NCBI RefSeq assembly: GCF_022968395.1
Contig: NZ_JALJQZ010000004.1
Location: forward strand, 1 to 64,000
Direction of reading: 5' to 3'
From: Affinirhizobium lemnae
GTDB taxonomy: Bacteria; Pseudomonadota; Alphaproteobacteria; Rhizobiales; Rhizobiaceae
Length of the DNA: 64,000 nucleotides
Numbering within the stretch: the stretch's first letter is position 1; each line of letters opens with the position of its first letter. Below, piece by piece: positions 1 through 9,114 of the stretch. The translations under genes and the position numbers were made by a program. The notes beneath the pieces were generated by a model, which was not told where the DNA came from, searched no databases, and was given only the letters and a program-made list of their open reading frames with translations.

Positions 1-81
1 CACCGCACCTTCATTAACGGCAACCGCACCATCGTTTTCCCTCCAAGCCCGGGCTCTTACGCCTCAGAGCGAATGGGGTGA
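1..81 (+). CDS. purU: Formyltetrahydrofolate deformylase, C-terminal end (partial)
   Basis: Only the last 26 codons are inside the window, reading from base 1 to a TGA. The tail contains HRTFINGNRTIVF and then SPGSYASERMG. This matches my recollection of rhizobial PurU C-termini (E. coli PurU ends in a similar GNRTIIF). PurU hydrolyses 10-formyl-tetrahydrofolate to formate and tetrahydrofolate. A folD fragment begins three bases after the stop, and a purU-folD pair is a sensible one-carbon arrangement. The identification rests on a short tail plus this neighbour. Confidence 0.6.
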   Translation, partial: HRTFINGNRTIVFPPSPGSYASERMG

Positions 82-84
82 CGC

Positions 85-249
85 ATGACCATCATTATCG
101 ATGGAAAGGCCGCCGTCGCATCGGTGATCGAGGCCATAGCCTCAGCAGCAACATCGCTCGAGACGTCAGTTCATCGCAGGTCAGGTCTCGCGGTGATCAT
201 TGTCGGCAATGAACCGGCAAAACGATGTTTTTCTATCTCGCCGCCGTAG
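85..249 (+). pseudogene. folD: Truncated folD (methylenetetrahydrofolate dehydrogenase/cyclohydrolase) remnant
   Basis: An ATG three bases after the purU stop opens a 54-codon frame beginning MTIIIDGKAAVASVIEAIAS, followed by a GLAVIIVGNEPA segment. Both are typical of the first 45 residues of FolD, which is normally about 300 residues long. After roughly residue 46 the similarity is lost, the frame reads KRCFSISPP and stops. The rest of folD is not seen before or after the neighbouring transposase, so the enzyme cannot be made from this copy. Loss by insertion or deletion next to the IS30-type element is the likely cause. Confidence 0.65.
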
Positions 250-373
250 TCATCAATTCAAAATGAACCCCACAAGCCCAAAATTAGAAGAAAGTTTGCA
301 CGTGTTATTCGAAGATGACGGTTCCATAAATCTGACTATCTGATCTTGATCTGTAGCCGGGGTGGGTTCAAGG

Positions 374-1384
374 ATGTCCTGTTTCGCGCAGTTGAGTTTG
401 GATGAACGCCGCATCATCGCGCGGATGCATGAGAAGAAGATCAGTCAGGCTAAGATCGCGCGCGCCCTTCGCCGCGACCGCTCAACGATCTGTCGGGAAT
501 TGCGGCGCAATTTCTGGCATGATCAAGAGGTTCCGATTGCCAGCGGATACTGGCACGTCACTGCACATGGGATGGCGGTCGACCGGCGGCGCAAATACCG
601 CAAGCTGCTGCGCGACCCCGGTCTGTGTGCCGCCGTGATAGATCGCTTGAAGGATGGCTGGTCGCCGGAACAGATTTCCGGGCGGCTGCGGCTTGCCGGT
701 GGTGTTGCCACCCGGCTGAGCCATGAGACAATCTACCAGTATGTCTATTCCCAGGAAGGCCCGGATCAGCAGTTGGGCCGACATCTGCCTGAGCGCCGCC
801 GCAGACGACGACCGAGATATGCACGCAAACCTAGAAGCCTCGTCTTTCCAATGGAATGCGCTATTCGCAACAGACCTGACATCATCAATTCCCGAAGTGA
901 GTTCGGTCACTGGGAAGCGGATTTGATGATCTTCAGAAAGGAGCATGGCGCCGCAAACATCGCCACTGTCGTGGAGCGCAAGAGCCGTTACACTCTGCTT
1001 TTTCATAACAATGACCGGCGCTCGAAACCGATCATGAGCCAGTTGATCCGGCATCTGGCACCCCTACCCGACCAAGCCAGGCAAAGCCTGACATTCGATC
1101 GAGGTTTGGGTTTCGTATCATGGCGCGAGCTCGAGCACGGCATGGGAACAACTGCCTGGTTCTGCGATCCCCAGGCTCCATGGCAGAAGGGCACAGTCGA
1201 GAACACAAACAAGCGTGTTCGACGATACCTTCCGCCGGAAACGATCGTGCTGGATGTCAGCAATCAGGAGATCCGTTCCTTGTGTGACAGGCTGAATGAC
1301 ACGCCGCGCAAGTGCTTGCGATTTCAAACGCCAAGGGAGATGTTCAGCAGACATCTATTGGCTCTGGAAAGGCAATGCGTATAG
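374..1384 (+). mobile_element. IS30-family transposase
   Basis: A 336-residue transposase. The N-terminus carries an HTH region (residues about 5-45, with SLDERRIIARMHEKKISQAK and a RSTICRELRRN end) typical of IS30 proteins. The catalytic triad reads as D183 (HWEADLM), D242 (TFDRG) and E276 (GTVENTN), so D-to-E spacing is 33 residues, as in the IS30 DD(33)E group. The ATG at 374 follows an AGG; a GTG four codons upstream is the alternative start. I could not define terminal inverted repeats: only GGTTCCA near 319 and TGGAACC near 1410 mirror each other. It sits just after the broken folD and may be responsible for that break. Confidence 0.9.
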
Positions 1385-1587
1385 CTTTCGAATTGGCGTT
1401 GCATTCAAGCTGGAACCAGCACACCATCGGTGTACATGCAAAAAATTTGTCTTTCCAAATTTCTATTTATAAGAACAGTTTAATATACAATTTTGATAAA
1501 TGTAAATAAGCCCGCTTGGTAATCATTTAAATAATTCGTGATACTGTTTCTGATAAGATCGAAATAAAGTAGGTAGCGGAGAATAGT

Positions 1588-2997
1588 TTGCTTAGTTATT
1601 GCAAAAAATTCTTTTTTATTGCTTCTAATATATTGAAGTGCTCAAATGGAAACTTCGGCGTTCTTTCCGCTCTCGTAGCGGTACCGGTTATCGCCGCGGC
1701 GGGCCTGGCGGTCGATATCAGCAATGCTCGGGACCGTCAGACGCAGGCGCAGACGTTGGCGGACGCCGCGGCCCTTGCTGCCGCTGCCAAGTACACCAGC
1801 GGCGTAACACAGAGCGAGCAACTTTCAAGCATTGCGAGCAGCTATTTGGTTACAGGAAGCGACGTATCGATGCGGTTGCTTCGAGCCCCCTATCTTTCTG
1901 CGGACGGTGGATCACTTTGCATCGATGTCGCAAGCGACGTGGGTGCTACGCTGATGCAGATCGTCGGAATCCGGTCTACGGCGGTATCTGTTGTGAGTTG
2001 TGCCGTGATTGGTTCGACTTCAAGCAATGTTGAGATTGCGCTCGTCCTCGATGTTTCGAGTTCGATGATCGAGGAGGGTCGTTTTGCCCCTATGCAAGAA
2101 GCCGTGAAAAGCTTTCTGGCAGCATTTCCCAATAATGGAAAAGCCAAGATCTCCATCGTTCCGTTTTCGAGCAGGATAAGTGTCGGAATGGAGAGGACGG
2201 ATTGGCTTAAAGCTTACGGTGGGGATCCTGCTGTACCGGCACGCTGGACCAACCCTTTGTCGGTCCATAAGACGGCGACGATTTCGAAGTGGCTGGACGG
2301 CACGACAAATCTCGCAAAGACATCGAGTAATTATTACTGGATGGGCTGCATCGAGCCTCGCGCTGATGTTGAGATGAAGGATTCCGGCTCTGTCAGTTCT
2401 GCCAGTCTGGGCGATAATCCACCGCAAACGAAACCCTTTGTTCCGATGGATAGTAATGATGGATCGGGCAAAAGCTTCTGCCCTCCTCCGATTACACCTC
2501 TGACTAGTGACATTAATTATCTCCAGGGTGTTATCTCGAACATGACATCGCAGGGCTCTACGAGGCTGGATGTCGGCATCGTCGGTGGTTGGTATACGCT
2601 GTCGCCCAAATGGCGGTCGGCCTGGGATGGAATCGCGCCGGTAGACTACGGCGGCAATACGAAGAAAATTCTCGTCTTCATGACTGACGGGCAGATGAAC
2701 GTGAAGTACGGCCCGACTGAAGCCGACAAACTCGATTGGATCTGCTATAATGATAGAACTGACAGTTGTAACGACATCGCTCTGGATGCGTTTCTGAAGA
2801 CCTGCGCATCGATCAAAAGTGCGGGAATCACGATTTATACGGTATCCTACAGCCCTGATGCGGATACGAGCAACTTGCGCAAATGCGCCAGCAGTTCCAG
2901 CTATGCGCTCAGCGCATCGACGGCGAGCATCAAGCAGATTTATGCGAGTATATCGAAAGATATCGTCACGGCTATGAAATTGAGATTAACAAAATAA
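1588..2997 (+). CDS. TadG-like pilus assembly / von Willebrand factor A domain protein
   Basis: A 469-residue protein. An N-terminal hydrophobic segment (about residues 24-45, VLSALVAVPVIAAAGLAVDI) is followed by a TadE/TadG-like region with QTQAQTLADAAALAAAA. A vWA domain follows, with the MIDAS motif DVSSS starting at D155 and a later VFMTDGQMN segment. The start is a TTG preceded by an AGCGGAG ribosome site. TadG proteins belong to the Flp/Tad pilus system, but no other tad gene is in the window, so this is an orphan copy. Many rhizobia carry several isolated TadG-like genes. It could also act as a surface adhesin. Confidence 0.8.
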   Translation: MLSYCKKFFFIASNILKCSNGNFGVLSALVAVPVIAAAGLAVDISNARDRQTQAQTLADAAALAAAAKYTSGVTQSEQLSSIASSYLVTGSDVSMRLLRAPYLSADGGSLCIDVASDVGATLMQIVGIRSTAVSVVSCAVIGSTSSNVEIALVLDVSSSMIEEGRFAPMQEAVKSFLAAFPNNGKAKISIVPFSSRISVGMERTDWLKAYGGDPAVPARWTNPLSVHKTATISKWLDGTTNLAKTSSNYYWMGCIEPRADVEMKDSGSVSSASLGDNPPQTKPFVPMDSNDGSGKSFCPPPITPLTSDINYLQGVISNMTSQGSTRLDVGIVGGWYTLSPKWRSAWDGIAPVDYGGNTKKILVFMTDGQMNVKYGPTEADKLDWICYNDRTDSCNDIALDAFLKTCASIKSAGITIYTVSYSPDADTSNLRKCASSSSYALSASTASIKQIYASISKDIVTAMKLRLTK

Positions 2998-3412
2998 TTG
3001 GCATGATGAGCAGTCATTTTTCTGTGTCGTTGCTACGTGTCAAGAAATCTGCGTTCGAAATTTGATGGGGAATGAATTGATCATCTCCTTGCTCGAATCC
3101 TTCCCTTGACTGTCGTCGGGTAGCTATGCGCCTTTGCTATGTGTCGCGGCCGCAAACATCGGAATCGAACTCAGAGTTGCTTTGCAGTCTCCCTGCGATG
3201 GACGTGCGTACCGATCCTTGTATCATCTCCAACTCTATTTATGACATCCTCCGCATATGTTGGTCATCTTTATCTTTAACCAGGTACAAGGGCATAGTTC
3301 CGGCCCTCGTCAAGCAGTCGTGTAACAGGTTCGGCCGCCTTCCTGGTCCTGCCATCACGGGAACTTTCGGCATCGGCTCAAGTTAGCTCGGCTCCAAATG
3401 AGGAGAAAACGG
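2998..3412. other. Intergenic region without a convincing gene
   Basis: About 415 bases between the TadG-like gene and the DUF892 gene. An 86-codon frame at 3126-3386 exists on the plus strand, but its composition (Ser/Cys-rich, no recognisable motif) and lack of a ribosome site argue against it. A TTGACT at about 3106 followed by TATGCG at about 3124 is a weak promoter-like pair. I see no RNA gene or repeat. Confidence 0.5.
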
Positions 3413-3925
3413 ATGTCGAACAGCAAGACACGCGAGATCTTTGTAACCGGACTGAAGAATGCCCGCGCTATGGAGAGCCAGGCTCTTGCCATCATGAAAC
3501 CCCAGGTCGAGCGGATCGAAAATTACCCTGATATTGCAGCCAAGCTCCAAGAACATATCAGAGAGACGGAGGGACAGATCAGCCGTCTGGAGGAAATTCT
3601 GACATCCCTCGCAGAAGAAAAATCTGCGCTGAAGGACGCAACCTTATCTGTCACGGGAGCGATGGCAGCACTGGGGCATACCGTCGCTGGCGATGAAATC
3701 CTCAAAAACAGTATGGCGAATTTTGCGTTCGAAAACTTTGAGATCGCGGCATACAAATCTTTGATCACGATCGCCGAACTCGGCGATTTCGCGGCCCTTG
3801 TCCCTCCCCTGAAGGCCAATCTTGATGAAGAGATCGCCATGGCGGACTGGCTCGAGCAGAACCTGAGACCAACAACGATTAAGTTCGCCAGCCTCAAGGA
3901 AGCCGGGGCATCCGCCAAAGTCTGA
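3413..3925 (+). CDS. Ferritin-like DUF892 (YciE/YciF family) protein
   Basis: A 170-residue helical protein that starts SKTREIFVTGLKNARAMESQ and keeps the DUF892 pattern of acidic residues on four helices (RETEGQISRLEEIL, FENFEIAAYKSLI, EEIAMADWLEQNL). This family has a ferritin-like fold and is linked to stress responses in enterobacteria; the biochemical role is not settled. The start at 3413 is chosen because AGGAG lies 8 bases upstream. The following gene is on the opposite strand and converges on it, so it is probably a single-gene unit. Confidence 0.85.
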   Translation: MSNSKTREIFVTGLKNARAMESQALAIMKPQVERIENYPDIAAKLQEHIRETEGQISRLEEILTSLAEEKSALKDATLSVTGAMAALGHTVAGDEILKNSMANFAFENFEIAAYKSLITIAELGDFAALVPPLKANLDEEIAMADWLEQNLRPTTIKFASLKEAGASAKV

Positions 3926-3976
3926 TAGCAGATCAAGCTTGCGGGTCGAACTCTTCGCGCCTCATCGACATCTACC

Positions 3977-5152
3977 TCAGGCAGTCAAAACAACCTTGAT
4001 GCAGTTGTCTTTCTTGTCGCGGAACGTCTCGTAGAGTTCCGGACCGCGATCGAGAGTTGCGCGATGGGTTATGATAAAGCTCGGATCAATCTCGCCTTCC
4101 TCGATACGACGCAGGAGATTGAGAGAGTAACGGTTTACATGTGTCTGGCCGGTTCTGATCGTCAGCCCTTTGTTCATCGCTGCTCCGAACGGAATCTTGT
4201 CCAGGAAGCCGCCATAAACACCAGGAACGGAAACGATGCCGCCAGGGCGGCACGCCATGATCGCGGTTCTAAGAACATGCGGACGATCGGTTCCCAGCAA
4301 TGTCGCTGCCTTAATCTTGTCGACGATTGCGTCAAATGAAGCGGTCGCGTGCGACTCTGCCCCTACTGCGTCTATGCATTTGTCGGCACCATGACCTGCG
4401 GTCATGTCTTTGATGTGGTCAGGAATAGTACCATCGACTTGGTCGAAATTGATAGTCTCTGCGCCAGCTTCAGCGGCCAGAGCCAATCGTTCGGGCACGT
4501 TGTCAATCGCGATCACACGCGCGGCACCCTGCATGAAGGCACTTTTTATGCAGAATTGACCCACCGGGCCGCACCCCCAGATCGCAACGATATCGGTCGG
4601 TTCGATCTCGCAATTGGCCGCCGCCATCCATCCGGTCGGGAAAATATCCCCAAGGAACAGAGCTTGTTCATCCGAGATACCATTGGGAATGATGATGGGT
4701 GAAACATCTGCATAAGGCACGCGCACGTATTCTGCCTGGCCACCGGCGTAAGCCCCTGTCAGGTGCGAGTAACCGAACAGGCCAGCGGTGGGATAGCCAA
4801 AGGCCTTGGTGGCATTCTCAGCCGTACGGTTGGACCTTTCGCAAACCGACCAGTTGCCCTTCAGACACTGAGAGCATTCGCCGCAGCAAATCGTAAAGGG
4901 GACCACAACGCGATTGCCGACCTTGAGCTTCTGGTTATCACCACCAACCTCGACAACCTCGCCCATGAACTCATGGCCAAGGATGTCGCCTTTTTCCATG
5001 AAGGGAATATAGCCGTCCATCAGATGCAGGTCTGATCCGCATATTGCGCAGGCGGACATCTTGATGATCACATCGCGACCATCCTCGATCTGTGGATCAG
5101 GAACGCTATCGCAACGAATGTCGCCTTTGCCATGCCAACAGAGAGCTTTCAT
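3977..5152 (-). CDS. Zinc-dependent alcohol dehydrogenase, formaldehyde-dehydrogenase-like
   Basis: A 391-residue medium-chain dehydrogenase. Catalytic zinc ligands lie in the [14 protein letters not shown] and [12 protein letters not shown] segments. The structural zinc lobe is the four-cysteine run [17 protein letters not shown] Rossmann motif GCGPVGQ follows at about residue 190. The length and a long insertion after the zinc lobe resemble glutathione-independent formaldehyde dehydrogenases and related enzymes. The ATG has a strong AAAAGGAG site upstream. Substrate cannot be fixed from sequence. It converges with the DUF892 gene. Confidence 0.85.
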   Translation of the reverse strand: MKALCWHGKGDIRCDSVPDPQIEDGRDVIIKMSACAICGSDLHLMDGYIPFMEKGDILGHEFMGEVVEVGGDNQKLKVGNRVVVPFTICCGECSQCLKGNWSVCERSNRTAENATKAFGYPTAGLFGYSHLTGAYAGGQAEYVRVPYADVSPIIIPNGISDEQALFLGDIFPTGWMAAANCEIEPTDIVAIWGCGPVGQFCIKSAFMQGAARVIAIDNVPERLALAAEAGAETINFDQVDGTIPDHIKDMTAGHGADKCIDAVGAESHATASFDAIVDKIKAATLLGTDRPHVLRTAIMACRPGGIVSVPGVYGGFLDKIPFGAAMNKGLTIRTGQTHVNRYSLNLLRRIEEGEIDPSFIITHRATLDRGPELYETFRDKKDNCIKVVLTA

Positions 5153-5389
5153 GATATTCTCCTTTTGGGGTCAGGATGCGGGCCTGCCGCTCGGATATGC
5201 TCGGTCAAAGAAAGAACCGTGGCCGGTATGCCGATTGTGTAACCAATCATTCGATAGCGCCTTCCCGTAAATCGGCAGGTCGTGAACCAGAGAAACAGGA
5301 CTTAGTTCCAATCCCCGCTCTAGAACTCCGAAGCGTGGCGAACGTCTGACTGATTGTGGCGGTCGGGTTCAGTACCCACCGCGAGATGG

Positions 5390-5644
5390 TCAACATTGCC
5401 TCGAGCTCTGCTTCGTCGAGTCAGTCGTTCGCCTGATTTCGTCTCGAATGAGCTTTAGCGACTGGCGACCAACCCCGGGGATCTTCAAAAGCTGCTCGTC
5501 AGAGAGAGAGGCAATGACGCTCATTCTCTTGATGCCACTTTGCCTCAGGACCCGGACAACCCACTGTGGCAGACCACTCCTCAGCACCAGATCAGTCGCT
5601 CGCGTCGGCGTCTTTTTTCCCAGTTGAAACCTCTGCTTCTGCAT
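5390..5644 (-). CDS. Small helix-hairpin-helix protein resembling the RNA polymerase alpha C-terminal domain
   Basis: An 84-residue basic protein. Residues about 46-71 read LSDEQLLKIPGVGRQSLKLI and then RDEI, very like the helix-hairpin-helix of the RNA polymerase alpha-subunit CTD (IPGVGRxSLxxI). The upstream part is basic (GKKTPTRATDLVLRSGLP). GAGG lies 6 bases before the ATG, which supports expression. It is a plausible small DNA-binding protein. It lies between two leftward dehydrogenase genes with clear gaps on both sides, so it may be a unit of its own. Function is unknown. Confidence 0.6.
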   Translation of the reverse strand: MQKQRFQLGKKTPTRATDLVLRSGLPQWVVRVLRQSGIKRMSVIASLSDEQLLKIPGVGRQSLKLIRDEIRRTTDSTKQSSRQC

Positions 5645-5745
5645 CGGAGCCTCGTGTCGTTTGCCGCTCGAGAACCAAGATGATGGTGGACAAGTTCCGC
5701 GGGTTTAAGACGTCTGCAATTTTTCTCTCCACCCAAGTTCTCGCT

Positions 5746-6774
5746 CTAGGCGCCGGCATAGATCCGATCGATCACTTCAGCGACACAAACGAGATTTTCG
5801 GCCTCAGTATCAAATTTCCCGTTTCTGACGAGCTGCCTCGCCCACGCCGTTGCCGCACGTCCTCCCCATTCGTCTGGTGGACCCGCGAGCTGCTCTGTAA
5901 CGGTCCCGGAGAAGCGGTGGGCGACAAAGTCATAGAAAGACCCCCCGATGTTACGCATGGCCGCCCCGCCCGCAGTGCCATAGAAGGTTGCGTCGATGAT
6001 GCAGTCTTGCCCGGCGTTCAAACGCCAGGAGCAGGCCAACCGGACGACTGTGCCGGTTGCCAGAACCAGTGTCGCAATCGCGTAGTCCTCCACCTCTTCC
6101 GGTGTGCTGGATAAGGGCCGTCCCTGTGCAAACAGGTTGCTCGTCACGCCGATGACCTGAGGGAAATCAAGTGCCCAAAGAGCAAGATCGATCAGGTGGA
6201 CGCCGAGATCTATGACACATCCGCCGCCAGAGAGCGCCTTGTCATAGAACCAGGGCTTGTCCGGGCCGTAGGCATTGTGAAACGTCAGGTCTACAGCGCT
6301 GACCTGACCCAGATGCTGCGCCTGCAGCAACGCCTTGATGCTTTGCATCGCTTCGGTCTGCCGGTAGGAAAGGTCTACCCCGATGATGCGGTCTGTCTGT
6401 CTCGCGGCCTCGAGCACGGCTCTAACCTCCCGAGCCGTGCGGCCCAACGGCTTCTGGCAGAAAACCGCCACCCCGGCATTGAGGGCTTGAATGGTTTGTT
6501 GCGCATGTTGGGCGCTGGGTGTCGCGATGACCACCCCATCGAGATCCTCTGCCAACAGCTCGTTAAAGTCTGACAGCACCTTGGCCCGAGGCGCTGCCTT
6601 CATTGCTGCCTCCCGCATTTCAGAAGAGGGGTCGACAATCGCGACGGCTTCCACAAGTCCGGTGGCGAGCATGGCCTCCATGCGATGGCGGCCGATCCAG
6701 CCAACTCCCAGGTAACCGACCCGTGCCGGGCGGCCGATGGCCTCCACATCGTTCTTCATCATGATCGAATTCAT
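5746..6774 (-). CDS. Gfo/Idh/MocA family NAD(P)-dependent oxidoreductase
   Basis: A 342-residue sugar/inositol-dehydrogenase-like protein. The N-terminal Rossmann motif is GYLGVGWIGRHR (about residues 20-31). The usual EKP signature appears as CQKPLG, so a glutamine replaces the glutamate. The C-terminal half carries the family dimerisation domain, with GGGCVIDLGVHLIDLALW. Its start overlaps the stop of the upstream zinc-type dehydrogenase by 4 bases, so the two are translationally coupled. The pair is divergent from a sugar epimerase/glycosyltransferase operon and probably supplies or modifies a sugar or cyclitol for that cassette (inference). Confidence 0.85.
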   Translation of the reverse strand: MNSIMMKNDVEAIGRPARVGYLGVGWIGRHRMEAMLATGLVEAVAIVDPSSEMREAAMKAAPRAKVLSDFNELLAEDLDGVVIATPSAQHAQQTIQALNAGVAVFCQKPLGRTAREVRAVLEAARQTDRIIGVDLSYRQTEAMQSIKALLQAQHLGQVSAVDLTFHNAYGPDKPWFYDKALSGGGCVIDLGVHLIDLALWALDFPQVIGVTSNLFAQGRPLSSTPEEVEDYAIATLVLATGTVVRLACSWRLNAGQDCIIDATFYGTAGGAAMRNIGGSFYDFVAHRFSGTVTEQLAGPPDEWGGRAATAWARQLVRNGKFDTEAENLVCVAEVIDRIYAGA

Positions 6775-7760
6775 GAATTTACCACCAGTGCCTTGATGAA
6801 GTTGCCGGGACGGTCGCGTGTGTCGTTCAGGGCTTGGTCAAGCTGAGCCAAAGGATAGCGGTGTGTGTACAATGAGGAGGGATCGAGACGTCCGTCAACG
6901 ACTGCGTCGATCGCATCACGGATCCCCTGGATGTAGATGGCAGGATCCCGCTCATGCGCATTCACGACGTCAAGGCCACGCCAGTTCCAAAGCTGCATGT
7001 TGACCTGACGGGGACCGTCCTGATGGTAGCCAGCTATAATGAGGCGTCCACGCTCCATGGCCAGCTCGCCAGCCAGGTCGAGCGGCCATTGCTGACCGAC
7101 CGCCTCTATCACCCGGTCGCAGAAGCGACCGTTCGTGAGCGCTTTGACGTCTTCAATGATGCGCCAATGATCATCCATCACGATCGTTTCGGCAGCACCC
7201 ATCCGCTTTGCTGTTTGCAGCGAGGCATCGCGCCGGGAGATGGCAATGACGCGGGCTCCCGCTTTGGTCGCGAGTTGCGTCAGCAAAGCGCCCAGAAAAC
7301 CGATCCCGATGATCGCGACCGTCTCTCCGGCACGGATGCCGGAGCGCTTGAAGATGTTCATCGCACAACCAAGCGGTTCCCCCGGAAATGGTATGCCGTC
7401 TAGCACGGACGGAAGCGGGACCACCATGTTCGCCGGAGCATAGTCGTGGGTCGCGTATGCATGGTAGCTCAGGACAGCAACCCGGTCGCCGATGCTCAAT
7501 CCGTCGACACCCGGACCCAACCCGTCAATCCGTCCCCAGCCTTCGTGGCCAAGACCGCCCGGCTCCGTGGGAAACTGCATCCACTCCGGTCCTGCCCAAG
7601 GCGTTAGGTTCGAGGCGCAGACGCCGCACCCCTCAAGGCGTACCCGCACCTGTTCAAATCCCGGTTCTTCAAGTGCCAAGTTCAAGAGTTGCGTCTTGCC
7701 TGCTTTGGGAATGATTACGGCGGAACGCTGCCCGGCAGCTCCCCGGTTGGACACATCCAT
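6771..7760 (-). CDS. Medium-chain (zinc-type) dehydrogenase lacking the structural zinc lobe
   Basis: A 329-residue MDR protein. The N-terminal GroES-like domain has GCGVCASNLTPWAG and GGLGHEGWGRIDG (catalytic zinc region), and the nucleotide-binding motif is IIGIGFLGALL. The four-cysteine structural zinc lobe of ordinary alcohol dehydrogenases is absent; the region after VAVLSYHAYATHDYAPANM has no cysteine cluster. The gene is coupled to the Gfo/Idh oxidoreductase downstream and divergent from the epimerase at 8008. A role in polyol or sugar oxidation is likely; the exact substrate is unknown. Confidence 0.8.
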   Translation of the reverse strand: MDVSNRGAAGQRSAVIIPKAGKTQLLNLALEEPGFEQVRVRLEGCGVCASNLTPWAGPEWMQFPTEPGGLGHEGWGRIDGLGPGVDGLSIGDRVAVLSYHAYATHDYAPANMVVPLPSVLDGIPFPGEPLGCAMNIFKRSGIRAGETVAIIGIGFLGALLTQLATKAGARVIAISRRDASLQTAKRMGAAETIVMDDHWRIIEDVKALTNGRFCDRVIEAVGQQWPLDLAGELAMERGRLIIAGYHQDGPRQVNMQLWNWRGLDVVNAHERDPAIYIQGIRDAIDAVVDGRLDPSSLYTHRYPLAQLDQALNDTRDRPGNFIKALVVNS

Positions 7761-8007
7761 TCGTCAACTCCTTGGAATACAAAAGAAACTTGATCAGCGG
7801 GGAGAGGCAGCGACCCCAGCTAAGGCGGGACTGCCGCTCCGCCATGATCGTGAACACATCGGGTGCCGAACTTCATAACCCATCGGGAGTTCCGGATGAC
7901 ATTGAAGAAGTCACAGATGTCACTGATGTAAATGATGAAGGAACTTTCGCTGTCCCTTCAGGTTCGAGCACCGATTTCAAGCTGAGCTTACGAACCAGGG
8001 AGGCCTC

Positions 8008-9114
8008 ATGGCCAAGATTCTTGTGACCGGCGGATGCGGCTTTATTGGTCGGCATGTCACGGAAGAACTTCTCGATCAGGGTTACGAGGTCCGTATCCTG
8101 GATGCTTTGATCGAGCAGGTGCATGGCGACGCGGAGGCAGCGGTGGCACCGGCGGCCGAAGTGATCCGGGGAGATGTGAGAGACAAGGTTGTCGTAGAGC
8201 AGGCTCTCACGGGCGTTGACGCCGTAATCCATCTTGCTGCTGAAGTCGGGGTTGGTCAGTCGATGTACGAGATCGCTCGTTACGTTGGTGGAAATGATCT
8301 CGGCACCGCCGTTCTTCTCGAAGCCATGATTGGCAAAAAGATCAGACGCATCGTCGTCGCATCATCCATGAGCGTCTATGGCGAGGGGCGCTACCAGACA
8401 CGCGATGGACGCCCGCTCGATCTGGTGCGTCGGAGTGCTGACCAGATCAAAGCTGGACAGTGGGCGGCAACCGGTCCCCATGGCGAAGAACTCGTTCCTG
8501 TTCCGACCGACGAGGAAAAGCCTGTCGACCTCGCCTCGATCTATGCCCTGACGAAATATGCGCAGGAAAAACAGGTGCTGATCTTTGGACAGGCGTACGG
8601 CGTGGAAGCCGTCGCGCTTCGCCTCTTCAACGTCTTCGGCGCTGGCCAAGCCCTTTCGAACCCCTATACCGGTGTTCTTGCCAACTTCGCGTCACGGCTT
8701 TCCAACGGGCAACCACCGATGATTTTCGAAGACGGCCGGCAGCGCCGGGATTTTGTCCACGTGCGCGATGTCGCGCGCGGCTTTCGTCTCGCCATAGAAA
8801 AGCCCGCTGCCAGCGGCCATGTCATTAACATTGGCAGCGGCCAAGCCTACACGATTGCCGAGGTTGCCGCCTTTCTGGCGGAGGCCATGGGGGTGCCGGA
8901 GATATCTCCCGACATTATGAACAAGGCGCGCTCAGGCGATATCCGCAATTGCTTTGCGGATATTTCGAAAGCGCATGAGTTGCTGGGCTTTGAGCCCCAG
9001 CATCGACTGGAGAATTCGCTCGGGCCGTTTGCCGAGTGGGTTCGCAGCACCGGCGCAATCGACCGTGGCGCGGAGATGAAGCGGCAACTGGAAGAGCGGG
9101 GGCTCGTATCATGA
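8008..9114 (+). CDS. NAD-dependent sugar-nucleotide epimerase/dehydratase (extended SDR)
   Basis: A 368-residue extended short-chain dehydrogenase. The NAD motif is VTGGCGFIGRHV at residues about 6-17. The catalytic region has SSMSVYGEG, and the YxxxK motif is YALTKYAQEK. The C-terminal part, with RRDFVHVRDVARGF and INIGSGQAYTI, is typical of UDP-glucose 4-epimerase-like enzymes. The ATG follows a GGGAGG site. It is the first gene of a rightward operon with 1-20 base overlaps, and its stop overlaps the start of the next gene (ATGA). The exact nucleotide sugar cannot be read from sequence. Confidence 0.88.
   Translation: MAKILVTGGCGFIGRHVTEELLDQGYEVRILDALIEQVHGDAEAAVAPAAEVIRGDVRDKVVVEQALTGVDAVIHLAAEVGVGQSMYEIARYVGGNDLGTAVLLEAMIGKKIRRIVVASSMSVYGEGRYQTRDGRPLDLVRRSADQIKAGQWAATGPHGEELVPVPTDEEKPVDLASIYALTKYAQEKQVLIFGQAYGVEAVALRLFNVFGAGQALSNPYTGVLANFASRLSNGQPPMIFEDGRQRRDFVHVRDVARGFRLAIEKPAASGHVINIGSGQAYTIAEVAAFLAEAMGVPEISPDIMNKARSGDIRNCFADISKAHELLGFEPQHRLENSLGPFAEWVRSTGAIDRGAEMKRQLEERGLVS

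Noticed and set aside
319..1416. Terminal inverted repeats GGTTCCA/TGGAACC of the IS30-type element
   Set aside because: Only seven bases mirror each other, the next bases do not align, and there is no clear target duplication.
3126..3386. 86-codon plus-strand frame between the TadG-like and DUF892 genes
   Set aside because: No ribosome site, irregular Ser/Cys-rich composition and no family motif; judged a chance frame.
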